From Acidobacteriota bacterium (GTDB lineage: Bacteria > Acidobacteriota > Terriglobia > Acidiferrales > UBA7541): DNA of 38,378 nt. The notes under the pieces were generated by a model. The model did no database searches. It had not been told where the DNA came from and saw nothing but the letters and a program-made list of their open reading frames with translations. Of the stretch, positions 1 to 7,446 are shown one piece after another (positions within the stretch are counted from its first letter, which is position 1; each line of letters begins with the position of its first letter). The position numbers were made by a program, and so were the translations under genes. The DNA is taken from contig JAKBLM010000040.1 in assembly GCA_021832085.1 (NCBI GenBank), forward strand, positions 1-38,378, written 5' to 3'.

Positions 1-138
1 CCGACCCACTTGCCCGAAGATAGCGCAGCGCTGAAAGCGATGGTGTGCGCGCTGCTGGCCGAGCGCAATCGCGAGAAGCAGCGCGCCGATGGTCTGCATG
101 TCGAGAATCTGCGTTTGCAAGTCGAGCCGGCGAAGTGA
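1..138 (+). pseudogene. IS66-type transposase (TnpC) N-terminal fragment
   Basis: The frame is open from the window edge to a TGA at 136-138. It encodes a short acidic and basic coiled-coil stretch containing LPEDSAALKAM, then LLAERNREKQRAD, then VENLRLQ. This resembles the N-terminal leucine-zipper region of IS66-family TnpC transposases, where LPxDxxALKAxxxxLLAER precedes a helix rich in Glu and Leu. The reading frame stops just before the zinc-finger and catalytic parts would begin, and the next bases belong to an unrelated oxidoreductase gene in another frame. I infer the left edge of a deleted or recombined IS66 element. The part upstream of the window cannot be seen. The assignment rests on pattern recognition of a short segment, so it is moderate. 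Confidence 0.6.
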
Positions 139-587
139 TGATTGATGATCCAGCGGGCGTTTTCACTCTCCACAAAGACGCTTTGCGACCGGCCGTTTTT
201 CTCGCCGGAGGAATCGGCATTACGCCGTTTCTCAGCATGCTCCGTCAGGCCACGCACGTTGGGCCTTCGTATGAGCTGTACCTTTTCTATTCCAATCGGC
301 GCCCCGAGGACGCTGCCTTCCTCCAAGAGCTATTCGGCCTTCAGTGTAGGTATCCGAAATTTACACTCGTACCAACCATGACCCAACTCGGGCGATCGGA
401 GCGCAAATGGAAAGGAGAAACCGGTTACATCGGGGCTGCTCTGATTGCTCGATACGTGGGTTCGGTTATTGGACCGATCTATTACATGGCCGGACCTCCA
501 TCCATGATCGAGGGCATGCGTCAGAAGCTTTTGCAGCGAGGCGTGAGACGGGACGATATCAACGCGGATTCGTTCGATGGTTATTGA
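129..587 (+). pseudogene. C-terminal fragment of a ferredoxin/flavodoxin-reductase-like oxidoreductase
   Basis: The frame from about 129 to the TGA at 585 encodes the NAD(P)-binding half of an FNR-family flavoprotein. It begins with GEVMIDDPAGVFTLHK (end of the FAD-binding barrel), then the nucleotide-binding loop FLAGGIGITPFLSML, then ELYLFYSNR, then YYMAGPPSMIEGM and the tail DDINADSFDGY. These are the usual landmarks of this family, which moves electrons between NAD(P)H and a partner such as a ferredoxin, haem protein or oxygenase. The N-terminal FAD-binding half is missing. Upstream, the same bases are read in another frame as an IS66 fragment, so the open frame back to about 45 is an artefact of the junction. 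The remnant has no start of its own and is almost certainly not functional. Confidence 0.7.
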
Positions 588-1325
588 CGCACAAAGCCCC
601 GAGTCATCATAATCCTCGAAGGCTCGGAATGTATGAAGTACCGTTCGCCATACGGGCGTGCGTCGAAGCGCTTCACCCTTCTCCGACCTCGCGAAAGCGC
701 CGGTCTCTGCAATCCGGCAAGCCTCTTTGCCACGAGGATCTTTTCGAGAGCCGAGATGCTAGGACCGTAAACTTGCCATCAAAGCGTTCGAGACTCTCCG
801 CAAGGAATTCATCTTTAGTACCTCCAGGCAGTCCCTGCATTTGGATCCCTCGCACTTTCCAGTAGTTGCGCGGCATCATGGGAACGTTACGCTTGTCCCT
901 TTGAACGTGATGCGCGGTTCATTGCCCGAATTCGACCCCTAACACAAGATAAGCGTGGTTCAAGAGTGAGACTCCGCATGAGGCGGAGACTGTCTGTGCG
1001 ATTGGCGCTTTCGTCCCTTGCGGCTTGGAACGGCAGCGTCCATCTCTTAACCATCGGTTGGCAGAAGATGATGTCTGAACAGGCAAAGACACTTATCCCG
1101 GCGTTGGCTACTCCCGGGGACTCGGGACCGCAACAAGAGCTCTCATGCGCGGAGGCCACCACCGCAGTCGCGTGGAAGGCGGCATCCGGCAGTCGAATGG
1201 GTGGAACGGCTCTGAAAGATGCGCGATGGTTTAAGCCATCCGGGTTCACGTTGATGGAATGTGGGACCAAATCTATGGGGGTAATTGCAATGAGGACAAA
1301 CCTATTTCGCTGCCGGAGGTAACAT
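588..1325. other. no recognisable gene; likely decayed sequence
   Basis: This stretch of about 740 bases holds only short open frames that match no family I recognise. The longest are 966-1322 on the plus strand (about 118 codons) and 887-1270 on the minus strand. A small hairpin, CTCCGC-5 nt-GCGGAG, lies at 972-988. It sits between two gene remnants and its base composition is visibly less GC-rich than the gene-dense parts of the window. I read it as old, degraded coding sequence without being able to name the genes. Confidence 0.45.
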
Positions 1326-1625
1326 GTGAACGGGTCTGCCTATCCTGCTGAACACAATAAGCTCGGTTGGATCGCGTTCCTGTTTTTTTGTGTAGGTGTG
1401 GCAACACTCGCGATTTTGGGTATTACGAGTCACGATATGGGGTCGCGGGCGTCGAACCCCGTCGACACATCCGTCACTACACCCACCGCCAAACCAGGCA
1501 CCACTTCAGCTATATTGACAGCCACGCCGACGCCAACTCGGCTCGCTCGCGGTCGTTGAATTGGTCGAACCAGTTGTCGGCTGTTTTGATTGTCGCATCG
1601 GCGACTGGTATGTAAACGTCGATTC
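1326..1625 (+). pseudogene. decayed membrane-anchored cytochrome c, copy 1
   Basis: A GTG start at 1326 follows a GGAGGT ribosome site at 1315-1320. The product opens with a short polar stretch, then KLGWIAFLFFCVGVATLAIL, a single membrane anchor, then a Pro/Thr/Ala-rich linker ending TPTPTRLARGR. A stop follows at 1557-1559. The neighbouring frame continues with VEPVVGCFDCR, a haem-c box (CxxCH) whose ligand His has become Arg, then another stop. Two further copies of the same N-terminus occur at 23105 and 23516. The intact ancestor was presumably a membrane-tethered periplasmic c-type cytochrome starting RGRYLVExVxGCFDCH. The frame break and the lost His mean this copy is dead. Confidence 0.75.
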
Positions 1626-1653
1626 CCTCGTTTGAACGACAGCTAATAACCTT

Positions 1654-1923
1654 CGCGAGGGACTGCCGGATCTGTTGTGCAACCCGGTTGTCAAGGCGGA
1701 ACTGCTCAGGCGAGCGGGCACGCAGCTAAACGTCCTCATCGGACTGTTCGTCGGCCACGACAGCCTTTTTCCCCAGCACTCGCAAGCCCGGGCCACCGCC
1801 CTCGTCGCCAAGGACCGCGCTCTCGGCCACAATCCTGTCGGCGTCTTCTACACCAGGCGCTCATACTGCAAGCGCCCGAAGAATCCTTGGCCCGCGCTTC
1901 TCGCTGAAGCTACCAACTGCTGA
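1654..1923 (+). pseudogene. C-terminal fragment of a DUF1847-like metal-binding protein
   Basis: The open frame reads GLPDLLCNPVVKAELL, then AGTQLNVLIGLFVGHDSLF, then ATALVAKDRALGHNPVGVFY. This spacing of CNP, GTxLN, VGHDSLF and KDRxxGHNPV recalls the C-terminal part of DUF1847 (putative metal-binding) proteins. The N-terminal Cys-rich half is absent and the frame runs directly out of the cytochrome remnant in front of it, passing a TGA near 1633. I infer a 5'-truncated remnant brought next to the cytochrome fragment by deletion. The family call is from memory of its conserved C-terminal motifs, so it is tentative. No biochemical role is claimed. Confidence 0.5.
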
Positions 1924-2193
1924 GCATCCAGCAAGGCCGCTGTGCCAAGCCGGTTTCTGCAGCGTCGTTTGTTGGTGCGGCACCTTGTCGGAGCGGAGAA
2001 ATAGGCTGGGCCGAAACTCGCGGCTGAACAATGGATTTCTTCTATCCATCAAATAACTCACGAGAAGTGTGAGAGTGCGGGTTAGGATTCGCATCCGCAG
2101 ACGCCGCCATTTCGAGCGAATCGCTGAAAAAGGCAGTTGGAGCCCCTGAAGAACTCATTGTAAACTCTTGAGAGCGCTTCGGTTGCACTGCAT

Positions 2194-2269
2194 GGGCGTG
2201 TAGCTCAGTTGGGAGAGCATCTGCTTTGCAAGCAGGGGGTCGGGGGTTCGAATCCCCCCACGTCCACCA
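2194..2269 (+). tRNA. tRNA-Ala(TGC)
   Basis: A full cloverleaf is visible in 76 bases including an encoded CCA end. The acceptor arm GGGCGTG pairs with CACGTCC and contains the G3:U70 wobble that alanyl-tRNA synthetase recognises. The D arm contains AGCTCAGTTGGGAGAGC, the anticodon loop is TTTGCAA with anticodon TGC, and the T arm contains GGTTCGAATCC. The flanking left side is a gene graveyard, but no copy of the tRNA 3' end was noticed there, so nothing shows that it served as an integration site. Confidence 0.97.
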
Positions 2270-2681
2270 TTTCAATCTATAAACATGCGGTGTTCAGCGT
2301 GCAGACTCACTGAATGTTTTGCGCCGAATGGCTTGGGAATACCGCGGGGATACTGGAGGCGGCAGAATTTTTTGCACCTCTGGCCTTCATCAGAGCCGGC
2401 AAGGTCTCTGGAATCGACCCAGCGCAAGCTCAGCGTCGTCGGATCCCCGCGATAGGACGGGCGGAGGCGAGCCGGAGCGTCGCGGGATGATGTGAGATTG
2501 CCAGCAGGCGCGAACGCTTCGGAGGATGGCAGGAAACCGGAGATGAAAATACTCATGTAACGAGAATGGCGACAGTTCGGCGACGAGCTGATAGACTGAC
2601 CCTGGCTGGTCAAACGGGGTTGTGAGTGTCGCACGAGGAGCGACCAGATAATGTTTACCCTCCTCATTCCGAGCCTGATAT

Positions 2682-3002
2682 TTGCCGCCGCGACGGGGGC
2701 TTGCGATCCTTGCCTATGGGCATCCACGTGCATGCAAGCTGGCTGAAACCGTTTTGTTGCTTGTGTCCTTTGTTATCTTTGTTTTCCTAACGGGGCGGAA
2801 CATGGGCATCATGGACTGGTGTTCAGCGCTGTACAGCGCCGGTGGCAACATCAACCTGAAGCTCCGCGATGCCTGTGAGGCGAAACAGATTCCCCGTATT
2901 CTTCCAATGTACGGGTCCCTACTTGTTTATCTTGTTTTTCTTCGGTACTTCCCGCATTCGTCCAAACTCGAAAAAGACAAGAGGGGCGACAACGACAGTT
3001 GA
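2682..3002 (+). CDS. possible small membrane protein, unrecognised
   Basis: An open frame of about 106 codons has two hydrophobic stretches, VLLLVSFVIFVFL near residue 28 and YGSLLVYLVFLRYF near residue 80, and ends in a charged Lys/Asp tail. The topology would put a short loop with three charged residues between two membrane segments. The start is uncertain: an ATG at 2803 would give a shorter protein with only the second segment. I recognise no family. The flanking 2276-2680 shows no convincing gene, and the 2272-2733 minus-strand frame lacks family motifs. It could be a real lineage-specific gene or a chance frame. Confidence 0.3.
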   Translation: MPPRRGLAILAYGHPRACKLAETVLLLVSFVIFVFLTGRNMGIMDWCSALYSAGGNINLKLRDACEAKQIPRILPMYGSLLVYLVFLRYFPHSSKLEKDKRGDNDS

Positions 3003-3114
3003 TCGCCGGGATTAGCGGCTGATCAGAACCGCCGCCATTGGCCCTCGCGACCACCCCTCTTGCCAATTCCACGGAAGGCGCGAAGATGAGAAGCTTCCAG
3101 ATCGTGCCTCCAGT

Positions 3115-3846
3115 TCACGCGGGCCGGTGGCTGCGCCCGTTGTAAGCCGAAGCCAGGCGAGCAATCGTGATGGCGACGTAGAGGACACCGGTGGCCGCTT
3201 CCAGGGCGGCGAGTACGCGTGCGATCGGCGTCACCGGCAAGACATCCGCGGATCCGATTGTAGTCAATGTGGTGAGACTCAGATAAAACAGCGAGCCGCG
3301 CGAAATGACCCCACCCCGGACTGTGCTCGACGCCGCAAAAGATCCGGGATGCAGCGTCTCGAGCAGCGCGTAGGCGGAGGACCATACCATCGCCAGGATC
3401 AGGTAAGCGCTCACCGAAAGGTAGAGCCGCCCTTTAGTGATTGAGCCCGGCTGGCCGAGGGCCACGAACAGCCCAACGGCCATCACCGTGAAAAAGGCGA
3501 TTAGCAGACCCTGGCTGGTGGCGATCAGCGGCCGGACCGGCATGATGTGCGACAACAGGATGAACGCCATCGAGCAGGCGGCCAGAAAAATGGTCGGCAC
3601 AATCCGCCGTGGCCGGCCCGTCAATGCGGCGATCTGTAAAGTCGCGGTCACCAGCGTGGCGTAGATTGACACCACCACAATCAGCGACCCGATCTTGTTC
3701 TTTTCCAGGACGGGCAGGAGCACCAGAAAAGCGACCAGCGAGATGAGCAGCGCCAGCGCGCGCCGATCGCTCACCCGCACCTCCCGCATGGCCAGCTCAT
3801 CGAGCACGCTGGTCACCGGACGCTGGTCCTCGGGGACCTCCGGCAT
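3115..3846 (-). CDS. ion-channel family protein (two-helix pore module), noncanonical filter
   Basis: The 243-residue protein has several N-terminal hydrophobic helices (about 30-45, 53-75, 83-103, 108-130), a helix near 143-162, then a pore-loop module: FYLSLTTLTTIGSADVLPVT followed by PIARVLAALEAATGVLYVAI, a final membrane helix. The arrangement FxSxxTLTTxGxxDxxP, PxARxLAxLEAxxGxLYxA is typical of bacterial Ion_trans_2 (KcsA-like) proteins with extra N-terminal helices. The K+ selectivity filter that normally reads TxGYGD is TIGSAD at residues 196-201, so both residues after the first Gly are changed. The start ATG at 3846 is preceded by AGAGGT eight bases upstream. A 7-bp inverted repeat lies between it and the divergent 4016 gene. 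Ion selectivity cannot be predicted. Confidence 0.75.
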   Translation of the reverse strand: MPEVPEDQRPVTSVLDELAMREVRVSDRRALALLISLVAFLVLLPVLEKNKIGSLIVVVSIYATLVTATLQIAALTGRPRRIVPTIFLAACSMAFILLSHIMPVRPLIATSQGLLIAFFTVMAVGLFVALGQPGSITKGRLYLSVSAYLILAMVWSSAYALLETLHPGSFAASSTVRGGVISRGSLFYLSLTTLTTIGSADVLPVTPIARVLAALEAATGVLYVAITIARLASAYNGRSHRPA

Positions 3847-3899
3847 GGAATGAAACCTCTACTACGGCTTCATCTTCCCGTTAAAACTCTGCTTCCAAC

Positions 3900-3917
3900 A
3901 CTGTCAGTTTTGACAGT
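3900..3917. promoter_or_regulatory. inverted repeat, possible operator between divergent genes
   Basis: ACTGTCA and TGACAGT form a perfect 7-bp inverted repeat separated by GTTT. It lies 54 bases upstream of the minus-strand channel gene and about 100 bases upstream of the plus-strand gene at 4016. Its symmetry and position suit a dimeric regulator binding between divergent promoters, but no regulator gene is adjacent and a small hairpin is equally possible. Confidence 0.35.
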
Positions 3918-4015
3918 AGGCGCTCTTTCCCCCGCGTCCCTAGCATGAGGAAAGGGACCGGCGGGACGACCGGCGGGCGAGCCTCCGGCAAGGAACGAGC
4001 CCGGCAGAGGTCGGC

Positions 4016-4768
4016 ATGCGCAACTCACTGAGTTCGCGGCGCTTGGTTGGAGCGGTGCAGCCGCTCGTCGCGGCGGCATTCGGTGTGGCCCTGTTGGCCG
4101 GCTCGAGCGCGTGGCCGCAGAATCACCTGATGCAGCAACGTGTGGCGGAGATCGGGCAAACCGCCGCCGCGAACATGCGGGCGCTCGCCCAATACACCTG
4201 GCAGGAGCAGCAGACAATCAGCGTTCGAGGCCGGACGAAAAAGCAGACTCTGTTCCAGGTGCGCCTAGGGCCCGATGGCAAACCGCAGAAGGCGGAAATC
4301 AGCCCTCAGCAGCAGGCCCCGAAAGCCCCTCCCATTGTCGGTGGCTGGCAGCGCCGTGTAGCGGAAAAAGCCGTCCAGAAAAGGGCGGCGGAAATCGGCG
4401 ACTACGCAAAACAGATCGCAGCCCTCGCCCAGAGCTACTCCCAGCCCGATCCGCAAAAATTGCAGGAGCTTTTCCGGCAGGGAAACATCAGCCTCACGCC
4501 GGCCGGGGCGGCTAACGAAGTTCGCCTGGTGATCCTCAGCTACCTGAAGCAGGGCGATACGGTCACGATCGTCTTCAACCGGGGACAAAAAGCATTGCAG
4601 TTGATCGAAGTCGCCTCGTACCTTGACGACCCCGGGGACGCTGTGACGATTTCAGCAAAATTCGCCCGCCTGCCCGGAGGGCCGGATCACGTTGACTCGA
4701 TTGTGGTGAAGGGGGCGAGGAAACACCTCACCGTCACCGTGCAAAATTCCAATTACCAGAGGCTGTGA
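4016..4768 (+). CDS. exported conserved acidobacterial protein of unknown function
   Basis: The 250-residue product starts at an ATG preceded by AGAGGT. It opens with a signal-type stretch, basic RNSLSSRRLVGAVQ then VAAAFGVALLAGSSAWPQ, with cleavage probable after the Ala-rich part. The mature protein begins with a helical segment containing LAQYTWQEQQTISVRG, has a low-complexity Gln/Ala/Pro middle (about 85-105), a second helical part (about 118-150), and a beta-rich C-terminus with YLKQGDTVTIVFN, EVASYLDDPGDAVTI and VTVQNSNYQRL. I recognise this as a family of secreted proteins common in acidobacteria that share a YxWQxxTxxxxxG opening and a YLDDPxDxVTL motif. No biochemical function is known to me. 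It probably acts in the periplasm. It is followed on the same strand by the exported phosphatase gene. Confidence 0.7.
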   Translation: MRNSLSSRRLVGAVQPLVAAAFGVALLAGSSAWPQNHLMQQRVAEIGQTAAANMRALAQYTWQEQQTISVRGRTKKQTLFQVRLGPDGKPQKAEISPQQQAPKAPPIVGGWQRRVAEKAVQKRAAEIGDYAKQIAALAQSYSQPDPQKLQELFRQGNISLTPAGAANEVRLVILSYLKQGDTVTIVFNRGQKALQLIEVASYLDDPGDAVTISAKFARLPGGPDHVDSIVVKGARKHLTVTVQNSNYQRL

Positions 4769-4917
4769 AGCGGATCCAAGCCATGCGGAATTTCCGCTCC
4801 ATCGAGCCGGCAGCGGTTGCGCTAGACGCTCACGGCGATGCCGGAAACAGGTCTCTGCCAGCGGCACGATTCGGTTGACCTTCCAGCCTTCGGACCCGAC
4901 CGAATCGGAGGATGGAA

Positions 4918-5946
4918 ATGAGCCGCACCACCCTGAAGACGGCCTCCAGATACGACATGCTGAGACTCGTCGCCACGCTCCTCTTCCTGATCGCGGGAGT
5001 CGGCGTGAGCGGGCGGCAAGCGCCGCCGGACTTCCGTGGCGTGCAGGCTGCCGGCCAGATCCCCTCGGCGGGTCAGAGCCTGAGTATCGCTTCCGTCCCG
5101 AACCTGCGTGACCTCGGCGGCTACAGAACAAGCGATGGGGCAACCGTGGTCAAGGGACTCGTCTATCGCTCCAGTCAGCTTAGTGGGATCAGCCCGGGCG
5201 ACATGGAGAAGCTGGCCAATCTCAAGCTCAAGAACGTCTACGACCTGCGCACCGCCGAAGAGCGCTCAGCCCGCCCGGACGAACTGCCGCCAGGCGTCAA
5301 CGACGTCTGGCTCAACGTGCTGGCCGACGCTCCACGGTCGGCCCCGGCCGAGCTCGAAAGGCTCCTGCACAACCCGAAGGAGGCAAATGCCGCTCTCGGC
5401 TTCGGCAAGGTGGAAGGGGAGTTTCAGAAAATGTACAGGGAGTTCGTCTCCCTGCCGAGCGCGAAAGCAGCGTACCGCAAGCTGTTTCTTTCCCTTGGCA
5501 ACCGGAAGCAGCTGCCCGCGCTCTTCCACTGCACCACCGGCAAGGATCGGACCGGATGGGCAGCCGCGGCACTGCTGACGCTGCTAGGCGTACCCCAAAG
5601 CAAGGTGATGGAGGATTATCTGCGCAGCAACGACTACATCCTCCCCGCTTACCGGCAACAAATCGACGCCTTTGTCGCGGCCGGCGGAAAGAAGTCAATT
5701 GTTCTGGCCATTCTGGGCGTGAAGGAAGAATACCTTTATGCCGCATTCGATGAAATGCATACGAAGTACGGCACCATCGAGAGTTATTTTTCCGATGGAC
5801 TGGGGATAGATGCAGCCACGCAGAAGGCCCTGCGCCGCCTATATCTTCAGCCCCCGGCAGTTGAACCCCTTTCGCCGTTGTTCCGGGGAAATCTCCCGCT
5901 GCTACCGCTTCGCAAGGGATCGCCGGCCCTGCTCTCGCTTTATTGA
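4918..5946 (+). CDS. exported tyrosine-phosphatase-like protein (Y_phosphatase3 type)
   Basis: The protein carries a signal peptide (MLRLVATLLFLIAGVGVSG region), then SVPNLRDLGGYRTSDGATV and YRSSQLSGIS, the conserved N-terminal motifs of bacterial tyrosine/inositol phosphatases of the Y_phosphatase3/MptpB group. The catalytic loop is HCTTGKDRTG, a CX5R P-loop with nucleophile Cys205 and Arg211 counted from the ATG at 4918. The Lys-Asp inside the loop is typical of the lipid- or triple-specificity members. I chose 4918 because GGAGG lies seven bases upstream; ATGs at 4912 and 4957 are alternatives. The substrate, protein phosphotyrosine or a phosphoinositide-like ester, cannot be told. The stop overlaps the convergent aminotransferase stop by seven bases. 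The extreme C-terminus (after about residue 300) is proline/leucine-rich and unlike the family. Confidence 0.8.
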   Translation: MSRTTLKTASRYDMLRLVATLLFLIAGVGVSGRQAPPDFRGVQAAGQIPSAGQSLSIASVPNLRDLGGYRTSDGATVVKGLVYRSSQLSGISPGDMEKLANLKLKNVYDLRTAEERSARPDELPPGVNDVWLNVLADAPRSAPAELERLLHNPKEANAALGFGKVEGEFQKMYREFVSLPSAKAAYRKLFLSLGNRKQLPALFHCTTGKDRTGWAAAALLTLLGVPQSKVMEDYLRSNDYILPAYRQQIDAFVAAGGKKSIVLAILGVKEEYLYAAFDEMHTKYGTIESYFSDGLGIDAATQKALRRLYLQPPAVEPLSPLFRGNLPLLPLRKGSPALLSLY

Positions 5947-7322
5947 ACCCCTCCGCTGCTCGAAAGAATCCGGGCGGCGTGCTCCACCGCTGTTCGCAGC
6001 CCCGCCACCAGCACCTCGATTTCCGCGCTCGAAATAATGAACGGCGGTGCCAGCAGCAGGTGATCGCCGGCCTTCCCATCAGCGCAGCCATGAATCGGAT
6101 AGGTGAGTACGCCCGCCTCGTAGGCCGCCTGAAACACCAGATCGGCAACCTTCAGTCGGGGATCGGAGGGCGAGCGGCTCTCGCGGTCACGAACGAATTC
6201 GATGCCCCAGAGCAGCCCGAGTCCGCGGACATCACCGATGATCGGGAATTCGTCCCGCAAGGCTTCGAGCGCGTGGCCCAATTCGAGCCCTGCGTCCGGA
6301 ACCCGCGCGAAGAGTTGGTTTTCGTGAATGTAGTCCAGCACGGCGAGTCCCGCAGCCGCGGCGACCGGATGTCCGCTGTAAGTAAAGCCGTGAACGAAGC
6401 GGCCCGAGCCGTGCGCAATCGTTTCCGCCACCCGGCTGGAAACCAACACCGCGCCGAGCGGCGCGTATCCGCTCGCCACGCCTTTCCCGACCACGATCAT
6501 ATCGGGCTCAACGCCCCAGTGATCCACGGCAAACGGCTTGCCCGTGCGGCCGACACCGGTCATCGTCTCATCGGCAACGAGCAACAGTCCGTGCCGTCGG
6601 CAGATCTCCGCGATGCGCGCGGCATAGCCCTCCGGCGGCACCACGGCGCCGAGCGTCGCGCCTGAAATCGGCTCGAAGATGAAACCGGTGACCGTCTCGG
6701 CATCGTCGTTCTCCAGAAAGCTCTCCAGCTCGTCGGCGCAGCCGAGGTTGCACTGCGGATAGCGCAGGCCGAACGGGCAGCGATAGCAGTAGCAGGGCGC
6801 GATGTGGCCCCACTCGGAAAGCAGCGGTAGAAACGGCTCGCGCCGGGCAACGTTGCCTGAGACCGAGAGCGCGCCGAGCGTGGCGCCGTGATAGCTCTGG
6901 CGCCGCGAAACGATTTTCACGCGCCGCTCTTCGCCCCGCTCGACGAAATACTGTCGGCAGAGCTTCAGCGCGGTTTCCGTGGCTTCCGAGCCGCCCGAGG
7001 TGAGCAGCACGCGCCCGCCGCGCTGAAAGTTCGGCGGTGCAAGCGCGAGCAGCCGTTCGGCCAGTTCTTCGGCCACGCGCGTGTGAAACTCTGAGGAATG
7101 GACAAACGCCAGCTTGCCGGCCTGTTCCGCCATCGCCTGGCCAATGCGCGCTATGCCGTGCCCGATCGAAACCACCGCCGCACTCCCGGCAGCGTCGAGC
7201 ACCTTCTTGCCCTCGTCGGTAAACAGCCAACAGCCCTCGCCACGTGCGGCAAGCGGATAGCGCCGCTGAAAATCGCGCGGAAAGAGCGCGCCGGCTGTCA
7301 TGGGATTTTCGTCACCGCTCAT
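5940..7322 (-). CDS. class III PLP-dependent aminotransferase
   Basis: The 460-residue enzyme shows the full fold-type I, class III pattern: the phosphate-binding LLTSGGSEATETALKL (106-121), the aromatic SYHGATLGALSVSG (143-156), EPISGATLGAVVPPEGY, ADETMTGVGRTGK with Asp251 contacting the pyridine nitrogen, and DMIVVGKGVASGYAPLGAV with Lys280 as Schiff-base lysine. These enzymes move an amino group, often from an omega-amine or beta-alanine-type donor, to a keto acid. The exact substrates are not readable. A cluster of five cysteines (177, 179, 182, 191, 195; HIAPCYCYRCPFG then YPQCNLGC) is a hallmark of one subgroup and may bind metal or be structural. The ATG at 7322 has GAGGTG seven bases upstream. 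It follows the tryptophanase gene by 124 bases on the same strand, so a shared transcript is plausible. Confidence 0.85.
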   Translation of the reverse strand: MSGDENPMTAGALFPRDFQRRYPLAARGEGCWLFTDEGKKVLDAAGSAAVVSIGHGIARIGQAMAEQAGKLAFVHSSEFHTRVAEELAERLLALAPPNFQRGGRVLLTSGGSEATETALKLCRQYFVERGEERRVKIVSRRQSYHGATLGALSVSGNVARREPFLPLLSEWGHIAPCYCYRCPFGLRYPQCNLGCADELESFLENDDAETVTGFIFEPISGATLGAVVPPEGYAARIAEICRRHGLLLVADETMTGVGRTGKPFAVDHWGVEPDMIVVGKGVASGYAPLGAVLVSSRVAETIAHGSGRFVHGFTYSGHPVAAAAGLAVLDYIHENQLFARVPDAGLELGHALEALRDEFPIIGDVRGLGLLWGIEFVRDRESRSPSDPRLKVADLVFQAAYEAGVLTYPIHGCADGKAGDHLLLAPPFIISSAEIEVLVAGLRTAVEHAARILSSSGGVQ

Positions 7323-7446
7323 GCGTTTTGCACCTCGAACTGTGCCCGATTGTAGCCAAATCGGCCGCTGAACTCATCAGCTCGCTGCGCTCATGGCCAA
7401 GGTGGAACGCGGGCGAAATCCGTTGCGCGCCGCTCTCACCCCGCCG

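Noticed and set aside
673..879. Minus-strand frame of 68 codons
   Set aside because: No start signal and no motif that I can tie to a family.
2042..2275. Minus-strand frame reading WTWGDSNPRPPACKADALP
   Set aside because: It is antisense to the tRNA-Ala gene; this peptide is a well-known spurious translation of tRNA genes.
4912..4917. ATG at 4912 as start of the phosphatase
   Set aside because: It leaves only one to two bases after the GGAGG site; ATG 4918 has the proper spacing.
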